Shown here piece by piece: positions 53,531 through 64,000 of a stretch of DNA of 64,000 bases. The notes beneath the pieces were generated by a model that was not told the DNA's origin, ran no database searches, and saw nothing but the letters and a program-made list of their open reading frames with translations. Source of the DNA: Protonemura montana (Eukaryota > Arthropoda > Insecta > Plecoptera > Nemouridae). The position numbers were made by a program, and so were the translations under genes. The stretch is from contig OX387606.1 in NCBI GenBank assembly GCA_947568835.1, positions 16,492,001-16,556,000 on the forward strand. Direction: 5' to 3'. Every line of letters starts with the position of its first letter. The first letter of the stretch is position 1.

Positions 53531-56500
53531 CTAAGAAGTAATATTAGTCGAGTCGCTCGGACTTGCAGAACTAAGCAAATTCGAGTAATCTGATTTGGTA
53601 TTGCTAGTTGAAACAGTTGGCTGACAATTCAAGCCACAATATTGAGAATTGGCAACATGATCTGAGAACAATGTTTGAGGGTTTGAAAGCGATTCGTCCT
53701 CCCTGAATTGAGGTGGTTGGCGCCTAGCCTTATTCGGAGAAGACACATCCCCTGAATAAAAACTTCCATCTGTTACATGCAAAGAGTTAGAATCGCTAAC
53801 ATTGCTACTTAAAATCGACAACGTCGTCGCAGTGCGAATATTGCTTAGTGTATCAGAATCAACAAACGTATCGACGCAATCTGCAAAAACCTCATCATTG
53901 GTGTGTTCCTTTTTAAAAGAATTAAAAGACATTAAGGCCGATTTAGAAAAATCACAATCGGCATCAGAATTCGGCTCTCCATCAATGAAATCACAATCCG
54001 AATGTACAGTCACCGAATGCAAATCGTTAATGGAGCTCGGCGAGTAATAGTACGAGTCTGCGTCTGACCAGCTGAGAGGCCGAGTCGCTAAGACCCGCGC
54101 AGCTTGCGGTTCGACGTAGCTCGCGGGTCTAGCGGCTACTGCTAGACGCGCGGGCCGGCGTAGGGCCGAGCACGACAACGAACGCCGGCGCTGAGGACGC
54201 CACATGGCGCCGGCGATCTCTTCATCTTCAAGCGCGTCTTCATCATCTCCTACCAGCGACTTGCGTCGACGCAGCTCACAAAGCAGGTGCGAGAACTCGA
54301 GCTTCAGCGTTTGCACCCGGTCAGTTTCGAGCCCGTCAGAAAGGCGATGAGTAACTTCTTCTTGGACGCTGCTCAGTCGCAGGCGCAGCTAGGAGAGGAA
54401 AAACAGAACTATAAATACTATTGGAAACTTATGTAAGGTGCATTTATGAATATAATTCTGGCTCAATGTTATCTAGGGTGTGGTAAACATATAAAAATAA
54501 CTCAAACATTAGTAATTTTGAATGAAAACCCAAAATAACTTCATCTTATTTTTACAAACATAGGGATTGCAGTACAACACTAAAAAAAAAGTAATCACTT
54601 ATGATAACTTTATTACCGACAGTCATCATTGCAATTGCTTTAAAATCACTGTAACCTTTCGCTTCCAAGATCCATTCTTCGTGCACCCACCTCTCTGGTT
54701 GGCGAAGCGGTGACGTCCGCTCGACGCAGCAGCAAATGCTGACGCGATTCGCCAGGGATGCGCCGGTGCATCAGCATGCGGTGCATCTGCGCCACCTGAC
54801 CCTGCAGGTGGTGCAGCAGCAGGTGTCCTGCAGGCTCCAAGGACGAGTCGGTGGTCACTGCAAGGTAGAGTCGATCCGCGTATACGAACGCCGTCACAGA
54901 CATGCCGACGTCTGGCGGTGCCGGGTGGAAAGGATACACTCCCACCACAGACGTGCCGTTCACCTGGGATTACGATGGAATGGGCTTAACTTATTTTGTT
55001 ACAGAAACTCAACAATGCAAGCAAGCCAAGTATTTTTCAAAATAAATTTTGTTCGCACGGTTCTACAGGTATACATATAATCACCCGTTCAAATCTCCTA
55101 TCACTCCAGATATTTGGCACCAAAATTGCAATATTATGGGCAAATGTGCTGTCCCTGATCAACTGACCCTGATGATGTTTGCTGGCCCACGCATGGAGCT
55201 GAACTGCAGACTGGCCTTGCCAGTGAGCGCTGCCAGCGCAAAACGCACTGCACGGCACGAGGGAAGCGCCAGCAGCACCAGCGCAGCCAAGTACGCGATA
55301 CCGGGCCGTGCAGAACGATGCAGCTGCTCTAGGCTGCGTCGAGTCTTCCACAACCGCGGTATCGCAGCCTCCACCTCCACCGGCAGCGTTAACAGCACTG
55401 GAGCGGTCCAACGACCTGTCAGAAGCAACGCGGCGAGTGTATTAAATTTGGACAGCTAGAAATGATTAGATGAACGTACAAAAGTGTGTCTCACAGGTTA
55501 GAACATTTCTCAAATAATATCCACGATGTTGACTAGAGCCCAGATAGAGGCAAAAATCAATAAGTAATTACATTTTATTTCAAGAGGTCCTCAGGTGGGA
55601 AGAGGTGAAAGGTGATGTCCTATTTTACCTTTTTTTTTTACCGAAAGTTGAGCAATCAACTAAAACAGATAACTGGATTCTACTACAAATGGTAGGAATT
55701 CGTCCACGTCTGGCACATGTTGTACCGTGGCGAGCGCTTCGAGAGGGTGTTCCACAAACTACACAAAATGCGAGCCTGTGCTGCAACGTACTCGCTACGT
55801 CCGAAGAAAGTTATCAAATGGGCTAAGATGTACAATGTACACAGACGTTGTGTTGACATATCTCGTGCATTTAGGCTTTGCTGGAATGACAGTTGTGTTG
55901 CTTGATTTTCCTTTTCTGAATTACTACAGAACGTTTCTGTTTGGGTAAGAATAAAAGATCATGCATTATGGGGTTTTAGCTTTTGGAATAGTCTGTCAAA
56001 CGTCGACATGGTATTAATTTCTGGATTGGCAACTGGGTTACAAAATCCATGCTAGATGTTAACAACTAAAAGCCGATCAGCCAGGTCATCAAACACATGA
56101 ATTAAGCGTTTTTTATTCATTGCAGGAGTTGGTATTCGTACAACGCTAAGTTGTCCCCGTTTTTCGAGCTCACCACTCAAGTGTGGATGGTGTACATTTT
56201 CATCGGTGGGGCTGTAATGTCTTTCAACAACGCTTCTCTTATGTACTTCCTCTCGCTGGCCGTCGCTAATTTATAACTGCTACGGTTTACGCTTGAAAAT
56301 TCCAAACCGTTGTCCGTTGTGACGGTGGACAAACTTATGGCTGCCGATAGAGTGAAGCCGAAAGGCGACACTGAGCGTCCATTCCTCTTGGATACGCATC
56401 TCTGGGAGGATCTGAGAGTTTAGGGAGAGGCTACTTTACTGATATGCAACTGCGCAAGAAGATGGAGAGGACTATCAGGCAATGTGTTGTACATCAGCTG

Positions 56501-58996
56501 ATAATTTATAGGTATTGAAATGCGTTGCTTGTAAGGAATCAAGTTATTTTTGTTGTGGTTGATTGATTTGTTCTGGAAAATGGGAGTCATCCGAATGTTT
56601 CCTGCTGCAGATGCTCAAGTTGACCTACTCCTACTACATGTCGGCCGCGAAGGCGATGAACATGAAGCAAGCAACAGTAGTCGTCGTGAAATGAAGCACT
56701 GCGCTTGGTGTCAAGAGTCTGACATCGCGGAAAGCAGGAGAAACAAATAAACCTCAATATATTAAAGAAAATTGTGGAATGCAATTATATATATAGGGAA
56801 TTTTGGTGACTTAACAAGATATTTTTATCACTAAGAATAAGTTCAGGTGCTGGTTTTTCAGCTGTTTTTCACCTAGATAGAGCATAAGAACCAGCCTGCT
56901 GGAAAAAATTGAAGTCAAGCTATCCATTGTTGGCAAAATTCGAGATTCATAAACAAAAAAGTAAAAAGTGCAGGAGCCCTCCTAGTTCAGTTTGGTTGCA
57001 AAGCATTTTGTACACTTTAAGGGTGGGGGAAGGTTATATAATAGTATCTTTGGGTGGGGAGGTATGTTGCATAGCGGTAAATTTGCCATTTTGTACCTCA
57101 GTTGAATCAGATACTTGTTTGGGAGAGGTTGCGTACAAGTATTGACCTAGCGCGGGTCCGCTTTTACAGACAGCTATTTGAAAATATGGACTTTGACCAG
57201 ACGTTTACCATGTGCTTCTTTGGAAACGTCTATCTTGACTGATTATTTAAGTTCTTATGCATCTTTATATGTATTCTAAGATTATACATTGTATTTGGTA
57301 ATGTATTTTATAAACACTGACATATTTGTACCGAACGTAACCGACAAATTTTCAGGACAGTAAACAAACAAACAAATTGGGTCTAACTACTCGGTGCGTA
57401 CTTACCTATACTTGCGGGCACGAGCACGTGAACGTTTGGCGGGTGTGTGACTCCACAACCTTGCAGTAGACAACGCATGGCGCCGGCAAGTGCAGCCAGC
57501 AGCACGCAGTTAGCTGAGCAACGAGTCACCAGCTTGATGTGGGTCACCTAAAACACAAGGCACAAGTGATGAAGCTTTACTAGGAGTTGACGGAAACGCA
57601 GCGACTGTCCAGAGTTAAACTTGGCAACATGAAATGTGGACACATGTTATTTCAATGTAAGCAATGTAATATATAAGTCCATAAATGTTCCCTTTAAATT
57701 AATTAATGGTCTTTTATTAATTTTTCTTCCAATGTAGTCAAAATGTTGTCAAACAGTCAAACAATTAAAAACATTTTAAAAGAGAAATTGGGGGTTTTTA
57801 TCTCATCTTAGTTTCATTGTTAACGAAAGGACTACAGAATTATATTTTTCTAGAAACTGATTTTTGGAACGTCTTTAGAGATACTTGTTTTAATATTAGT
57901 TCCTAAATTTGTATAGGTTTAGCAGAATTGTGAAAGTTTCTTTGTAATCTTCTAAGATTTCCATGTCTTATCTCAAGCACTTGGTTAGTTAACTAACTTT
58001 CTGATCTCCACCAAGATAGTTGATCTTAACTGTGCATATTTGCATACCAAATCTCAAAGTAGAGGAAGTGATAAGAAACAATAAAACAGTTCTCGTTACC
58101 AACATTTTTTGCACACAATAAAAAAGCAATGCTTCTAAAACTGTTCCACAGACATCCCCCCACTTATTGACTCGTTAATCTTGTCACTCACTCACCTGTG
58201 CGAGTGGAATGGCCGAAGTCCACGCAACGCAGTCCCTCCTGGTCCAAACATGCTTCCGCGTGAAGATGTTGCAGTCCTGCGCAGTGAGAAAAACCCAGCA
58301 CAGCAGCGAAAGTGGGCCCAAGACACAGGCGTGGACCAGTCGAATCAGGAATGTGACCGAACCAAACGACACTGGGTTCACTCGACGGTCAGCTAGTGCG
58401 TTGCAGAGCACCCGGACCAACTGCTTGCCGTCCGCAAGGCTCTGATGCACGCGAAGGATTGCATGCCGATGCAGAATCTGCAGCTCCCATGGTGGCTTGT
58501 CGTTTGGTAGGCCCTCTGTGAGCAGCCTCGAAACGTACTCCTGCAGCCGCCTCTCTGACAAACCTGCGTCGTTGGCAGCATCGAAAACGTGGCGTTCGAT
58601 GTTGAACTTCTCGTCAGGTTGCCAGTAAAGCCCGATGGGAACGTTCAAGAGCTGGGGGTACGACGGTATCACTTGGGTCGTGATGAGATTTCGCAAGTTT
58701 GCGATGTTTGGTCGTGGCTCGAGGAGTAAGACGGCGTGCAGGACAGATCGGCACCAAGCGGGACCGAGCCAGCGCCGGTCTGCGGCGCTAATTGTTCTGG
58801 CTGCGCCGGCTGGTTTCAGCGCCCAGCGAGCAAGTAGGCAGAGCGGCAGCGCAAGGGACAGGAGCAGCAGGAATGGTATGCCGACGGCCAGGCCCAGCAG
58901 GGCCCAGAGTGCGCCGCCAAGCAGAGACCACAACGGGCTGTCTTCGACCGGGTGGCGCAGGCGGCGGATCGGCGCGCTGCACCAGTAGTCCGGCAT
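53531..58996 (-). CDS. wax synthase/DGAT-like acyltransferase with long C-terminal tail
   Basis: Predicted membrane-bound O-acyltransferase of the WS/DGAT (WSD) family, which esterifies acyl-CoA onto fatty alcohols or diacylglycerol. Exons on the minus strand: 58196-58996, 57406-57547, 55168-55415, 54691-54963, 53531-54388; 2322 nt, 773 aa, phases consistent. An in-frame TGA at 59024-59026 fixes the start. Residues 22-60 are a strongly hydrophobic double-length membrane segment; another is near 207-232. KPPWEL (167-172) and the catalytic-motif region VHQSLADG (183-190) follow; the family consensus is HHxxxDG, and here the second His is Gln. Exon 3 carries PVEVEAAIPRLW and SSMRGPAN; exon 4 has VVGVYPFHPAPPDVGMSVTAFVYADRLYLAVTTD, typical of the WSD C-terminal domain. 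The last exon adds about 285 Ser/Asp-rich, mostly disordered residues, longer than family norm. Intron 2 holds an odorant receptor pseudogene on the other strand. Confidence 0.88.
55696..56694 (+). pseudogene. insect odorant receptor (7tm_6 family) pseudogene
   Basis: Family members are ligand-gated channels with Orco in olfactory neurons. Three exon-like pieces on the plus strand lie inside intron 2 of the acyltransferase. Piece 1 (55696-55944): RGERFERVFHKLHKM, then VVLTYLVHLGFAGM and FPFLNYYRTFLFG, donor GTAAGA. Piece 2 (from 56126, acceptor TTGCAG): SWYSYNAKLSPFFELTTQVW, matching the family word around xSPxxExTY, then a hydrophobic segment. Near 56420-56512: RQCVVHQLIIYR, like the family C..HQ.II motif. 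Piece 3 (56611-56694): MLKLTYSYYMSAAKAMN, the family's C-terminal YSYF-type end. Damage: ATGTACA is tandemly duplicated (55828-55841), shifting frame; TAA at 56274-56276; a further frame change before 56430; and the exon with the last two conserved helices is missing between 56512 and 56610. Clearly non-functional as a receptor. Confidence 0.8.
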
Positions 58997-60308
58997 GCGC
59001 GGCTCATGCGCGGGCTCAGGGCGTCACGGCGCTGGAATTGCAGGGGTGGGCGGTGCATTGGGGTCAGGCATGGTTGGGTGAGGCTCAGGTGACACACTTG
59101 GCAGGCAAATATGAGGTGCTAACTTGAATTTAATATATTTATGTTCAATGGATATTGTTCTTAGTGTGCAAGTGCCACTCATTTTGCAGAGGTTGATGTG
59201 CAATAATTTAGCAGTACAATACCTGATTTAAATAATATTTAGGTTTATTCTAATGTTCTTTTAAATAATTCATATTAATTAACAATATTCTCAAAAATAA
59301 GTTTTTTGGGGGTGTCACTCTCACGTCAATGAGAGTTACATCAACACATAAAACTTTAGTAGTGAAGGATATAATCTTAGAAATCATAGTGGAGCATGCT
59401 ACATGAGAAACAAAGAATACAGGTAATTTTCTGGCAATTACTTATTTGCAGCTTTAACGATGAAGTTAATGCCATCAAAGTTTCAAAATACCTACAACGT
59501 ACCATTATAACAAATTTTGCAATTTTTTAAATTTTTGCTACAAAAATCCTGCAAATATTGATTTGCCCCTGTCATTCCAGATTAAATATTATCAAGATAA
59601 ATCTGAATCACAGCCCAATCACAAACAAAACACTATTCCCACCGCACACTGATGAAAATGTAATTACACGCTGGATAAACGCCTCCCTGATCATTAGTGC
59701 ATAATTATTTCCTAGAAGCGTAATGACCTATTATTCTTGACCACTGACCTGCCCTCATGCCATGAGTAGTTCATACCACCTGCAAGCCTGCTGCCATTAT
59801 GGCCAACAGACACCCAGTCCAAATACCTATCCTGCCTGGTATCCCCCCCCCCACACCCACTACACTCCAGCCACCTGCTGTCAGAACTTAGAAGCCGAAA
59901 ATCAATAAAGGGAGCGGCAGTTTCAGTTAGTGGGTCAAGTGGAATTATTTTTAGGTTTCTAGGATTGGGAATACAAAAAGATGTGGGAAGATAGTACCAT
60001 GAATTATCTCAAATAAATATATTTATAACATTTAGGTAAATTCATTTCTCAGACTTTGAAAAGTACTTCAGAAATGATATTGGCAAGTAACATATAACAA
60101 TAACATTTTTCTCTTGGTAATAAAGTGATTTTTTAATTGTGGCTGTACACCTTTAAATCTTATGCTAGCTTTTTATTGGGTTTAGAATTTCTTTTCATAT
60201 TTGGTAAGGCTAATACTTTTTATGTAATAACTCCCGTCTCCTTGTGAATCCACAATTTTACCAACTGGCTTATGCAAAAATGAAGCTTGAGTCAAGACTC
60301 ACTGAATA
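58997..60308. other. spacer between the acyltransferase and TBCK
   Basis: No gene was recognised. Its left part is upstream of the acyltransferase start (GC-rich to about 59100) and should contain that promoter. Its right part is the 3' flank of TBCK. Confidence 0.5.
60172..60177 (-). promoter_or_regulatory. TBCK polyadenylation signal
   Basis: Minus-strand AATAAA lies 132 bases past the TBCK stop codon, a typical spacing for a short 3' UTR. Confidence 0.55.
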
Positions 60309-63300
60309 TTATCGGTAGATAGTCCCTGGAACATGCAGAAGATCGGTGTGTCTTAATACTTGAATGCCCTGGTGTAAAACACACACCCTCGGAAAGCCGC
60401 TTGTCAACAGGTATTCGGCGAACTAGAATAAAACACAAAGAAATGTAAATATCCAATGATTGGGTTCAGCAGAATAAGAAAAAGACTGAAAGTATATGAA
60501 AAATCATGCAAACAATAGGTTGGTTTTGTGGTTATTTCTAGTGCTGTGGTTAAATGTTTTTATGTGTTTCACGACATCTTTCCATTGCACGGCAGAGCAG
60601 TGTCTTAGCACTGGGACTTAAGACTATAAAAGCACTAGGCTGGAAATAAACGAGGTAATTAAAAAAAAATTATCTATGCACAATATTGGTTACATACCAC
60701 GGAAGCAGAAGGTCCCTTTGACCCAACGACAATGATTGTGTCGCCACGCCGAGATCGAATTGGCGCATCAGCATCAGGATTCTCCGTCTGTGGAATGTTT
60801 ATGCTGTTTGCAGTCGAGCCTCGGTTGAATCTGCTTTCAGCGTTAAGGAAATCACTTTAATTAGACATGCCTGCGACTATCTAAGAGTATAAAAATAACT
60901 GGCAGCTGTGTTATAAAGCAAATGACATGGCAAACAAACCACACCCAACTGTCTATCACTTAACTCTGAACAAACATTTCAAGCTGCAATAACTGCTGAT
61001 AATAGGCTATAAAAATTTAGTGTTGCAACAAGATATAAACCATCTAAAAAAAAAAAAATCCTGACTCATTTTGTTCCACTCCTGCAAATGATTCCAAAAT
61101 ATTTTTATAGTTTTCTCTACAGTAATAAAGAAAAAGGCCAAAATTTTTACCATATTTTGCAGTGCAAACGTATTTTTCCTTTCATATTTATCCAGACACT
61201 TGGAACGAACTGAAAGCTCTCACTATTGCTACGCTAAGCCCAGGTCCCTGAGCCATTTCAGAGACCAGAAACATTGCAAATGCAATGTTACAAGAAAAAT
61301 CAAACTTTTGTCTTTGATGTTAAAAGATATCAGATTCTTTCTATCTTGCAAAACCAAAGGTGTGTTTGGGCTTGCAATTCTACTATCTACTGTAGCATCG
61401 ATCTGAGCCATTTAGGTCACGATGGGAATTTAATCAAATTAGGTATTTATATCTCCCATTTTCTCAATAAGAACCTTTGATTTGTGGTTGATTGCCACAA
61501 TAAAAAAAAAAATCAGTTGATTGAAATCCGTCCAATCCTGCTTTGAATATTCACAAAAATTCAAAATTATTATTCCACAGCACAATATCAAGAAGATGTT
61601 TTTAACCACGAACCACGAACCACGATATCGAATCGAAAAAAGGATACTCGTCACTCGGTCGAATGTCAACCACCAAGGTCTGGTCGCAATCGTTTTGCAG
61701 CAAGTATATCAAATCCCGAGCACTGATCTGCGCACACCGCTCTTTCTGCAGCTGTGACTGCGCAATCGAAGACATGTCCAAGTCCACCGACGAGTTGCTG
61801 CACGTGTCCTTGTCCGGCGAAACACTCGACTCATGTTCTTGTCTCTCGTGATCCAAGTCGCCTAGAGCGTGCTGCCGATATGTGATGCTCAGAGGAGTCT
61901 TTTCGAATAGTTTCGATGAGTACGTCACACAGTGCTCGATGTCGATTTCTAACAAAAATAGGGATGGAATTCATTTAGAATAGTTTTAATTTCTTATTTT
62001 ACGGCAATTTTTTTAAATAATTTTTACAGAAACTCAATTTCTATGCTCTGTTTGGCAAATGATCCTTCTAAAATATTTTTAAATTTTGAGTGGAATTTGT
62101 GCACCTGTCTGGTTTTATGAATAAGGGTGAGCATGTTGCTTGTTACCTGGTAGATCTGAGAACAGCAGAATGCACTCGTTGAATCCGGAAGCGAGAAGCG
62201 TGTCGCGAAGTTGCTGGAGGATTGCAAATCCAGCAAACAGAGGAAAGGCTGACGTTCCCAGTAGGAGCATATCCCATAGATGCAGGATCTTGTGCAACGG
62301 GAACACATCTGCACACAAAAAAGCACGGCAAGTCATTAAAATCACTCTAAAATCTTGACCTGAGGGTATTGTGGACAGTCATTTGAATTGTGGATTTTAA
62401 CAATGCACTGCTTTGACTACGAGCGCTGCATCACTGGTCGTAAGGTGCCGACAATTGGATGGATGATAAAGATGATGATGATAAACCGAACTTAGTCTCA
62501 AAGAGAGGGGGGGGGGGGGGGGGACTTGGTTCTGGCACGTAGCCTACTCCGGATAAAGAGTATCAATAGGACTACCGACTTAGTCTCTTCTGAAGGATGG
62601 TGCAACTGACCTTCCTCACTAATCCATGAAGAGGTTGATAAGCAAGACGTGTAAAGTTGTCTTTCTAACGTCAAACCCTCAAACCGGTCGCCCAAACAGA
62701 ACTAGTCATGTCATGAGTTAATGGTCATCCATCAAATACCATAGCGATTTCTTAATAACCAGAACTTTCAACAAAGTAAACACCATTCCATTCATGGGCA
62801 CATATTTTGAGGTCTAACTAATAGCTTAAGTGTATACAATGAAATTTATTTGTCAATATAACTATCAACCCTAACTTATATCTACATGAAAACTGTTGCC
62901 AAACATTACTCACGTGAAAACATTGTGAGAAACCACGGGATGGCAAACAGTTCAGGAATGAATCCAATGTCGTGCAGATGATTAGCCAGCTCCGGATCAT
63001 GGAACGCGATCAGCTGGGAGAACTTGGTCAGGTATTCCTGGATCACGGCCGAGTTATCTTTGAGGAAGAACTTGTGCAGGTATTTCGGGATGAACGCGGA
63101 GAGACACGCGTATGCTCGCGCCTCATCATTGAAGTGGAGGTAAAGGAACGGAGCGCAGAGCGAGTCAAGACCTTGCCAGTAGACATACTGCGGGTGGCTG
63201 ACCACCCACGCCTTGAGCACGCGCTTAAACTTGCGGTGACCTTCATTTGATGAAAGTAACTCGTCGTATTGGTGGCATCTGTTGGCAAAAATTACCACAG

Positions 63301-63742
63301 CTGTTTGCAATTTGAAACGTGTTTAGGCTGCAGCAGTGTATGCACGATGTGCGTGGTCTTATCGTGCCTCTTATCGCAATCTTATCGTGCCTGATCAGTT
63401 TAGCAGGAGGCCTCGTTGCAACGTGCTTCAGCCAAGGTAGACCCAAATAGCCCATGTGTGCCGATAACCAGACCATAATCATAATATGTTTTGCTTATGC
63501 TTATGGGAACTTAGTTTTAGAAAAATATCTTGACTAAACAACATCAGTTTCTACGTAATACCTTGGGATGTCAACTTCGATCTGCCGGTCAGTGTGAGTT
63601 GGAGTGTCTTTATCGATTGCTGCATACTTTCGATAGATGTCGCCCTTGACTCCAAGCAGGGCGGCCCAAATTGGACCCCGGTATAACGGAGGGATGTCTC
63701 GTCGTGCCTGCTCGATCAAAGCGGCACGTTTGTAAGGGTAAC
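60309..63742 (-). CDS. Tbck: TBCK (TBC domain-containing protein kinase-like), 3' part
   Basis: TBCK is a Rab-GAP-like protein with an N-terminal pseudokinase, a TBC domain and a C-terminal rhodanese fold, linked in animals to mTOR signalling and endosomal transport. The window holds its last six exons: 63562-63742, 62914-63278, 62147-62308, 61648-61948, 60698-60830, 60309-60422; 1256 nt with matching phases. The kinase part lies right of the window. TBC features: [13 protein letters not shown], the Arg-finger region VDIPRCHQYD, the Gln-finger [35 protein letters not shown]-like [29 protein letters not shown], and [16 protein letters not shown]. Rhodanese features: RISAEDLI-like [31 protein letters not shown], then [11 protein letters not shown] where an active rhodanese would have Cys, and [11 protein letters not shown]. 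The lost Cys fits the family, whose rhodanese is thought inactive. Confidence 0.95.
62391..62740 (-). repeat. 5S rRNA-derived SINE, copy 7, in a TBCK intron
   Basis: Reverse complement begins in the 5S-like part (TTTGATGGATGACCATTAAC), then ACTAGTTCTGTTTGGGCGAC, CTTGCTTATCAACCTCTTCA, a poly-C expansion at the family pyrimidine tract (G run 62507-62523 on the plus strand), a CATCATCATC stretch and the end CAGTGCATTGTTAAAATCC. It is 5'-truncated and diverged. It lies in the intron between the exons at 62147-62308 and 62914-63278. Confidence 0.8.
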
Positions 63743-64000
63743 CTGGAATGTAAGTGAAGATGCTGCATTATGTTTTAACGGCTCATTTGGCAAGGATAAA
63801 CTAACCACCCTTAATGGGCCTAATAACCAAATTTGTCAGTAAATTTTTTAACATACAGGACAGCTGAGAAAATTATTTTTAGAGCAAAATAACACCCAAA
63901 AAAAGCCTTGCTTGTTCTTTCACTTCTCCATTAACATTTAAGCACAGATAGACATACACAGATTGTCCACTCCTATGCTATTGGGAGCTAAGCGAAAGCT

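Noticed and set aside
55415-55455. earlier acceptor (after CTAG at 55456) for acyltransferase exon 3
   Set aside because: It gives phase 0, while exon 2 ends in phase 1; the acceptor before 55415 restores the frame and the total length becomes divisible by three.
58635-59127. GC-rich open frames overlapping acyltransferase exon 1
   Set aside because: These are shadows on the opposite strand and other frames of a coding exon; they match nothing.
61607-61648. TBCK exon extended to VVRG
   Set aside because: The open frame continues there, but phase and family alignment need the donor after GACGA at 61648, giving SDEFNRG...NSINIP.

Overview
The window is animal nuclear DNA, most likely from an insect. 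It is AT-rich and repeat-laden. Its genes have short exons with GT-AG introns. One exon belongs to a pyrokinin/CAPA-type neuropeptide receptor, an arthropod family, and a broken gene belongs to the insect odorant receptor family. Species cannot be told from the sequence alone.

Layout. Bases 1-18315 are almost gene-free. They hold repeats and one coding exon (10973-11276, minus) of a PRXamide/neuromedin-U-type GPCR. Cdk7 (18316-22172, plus, 8 exons, 339 aa) is complete and starts with a GC-AG intron. From 22.2 to 36.4 kb lies a repeat field with 5S-derived SINEs, tRNA-derived SINEs, fold-back palindromes and simple repeats. Transaldolase (36495-41223, minus, 8 exons, 322 aa) and thymidine phosphorylase (42294-49118, plus, 5 exons, 444 aa) stand head to head, sharing about 1.1 kb of upstream DNA. 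A whole-looking Ty3/Gypsy LTR element (44124-48471) with apparently identical 154-bp LTRs sits antisense in the last intron of thymidine phosphorylase.

Next comes a Kolobok-type DNA transposon (50219-52082; TTAA target site, THAP-domain ORF) that has lost its catalytic part. A five-exon wax synthase/DGAT-like acyltransferase gene (53531-58996, minus, 773 aa) follows; its second intron carries an odorant receptor pseudogene on the opposite strand. The window ends with the last six exons of TBCK (60309-63742, minus), whose 5' part lies to the right of the window.

Exon models for Cdk7, transaldolase, thymidine phosphorylase and the acyltransferase were built by hand from splice signals, reading phase and remembered protein family sequences. 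Each sums to a multiple of three. The genes are unrelated housekeeping loci. The only functional pairing suggested is transaldolase with thymidine phosphorylase, both in pentose metabolism with divergent starts; co-regulation is inference. The most distinctive content is the repeat biology: a 5S rRNA-headed SINE family in at least seven copies, a tRNA-headed SINE that also forms a perfect 50-bp-arm head-to-head palindrome, and the internally deleted Kolobok element with its own perfect 19-bp-arm hairpin.
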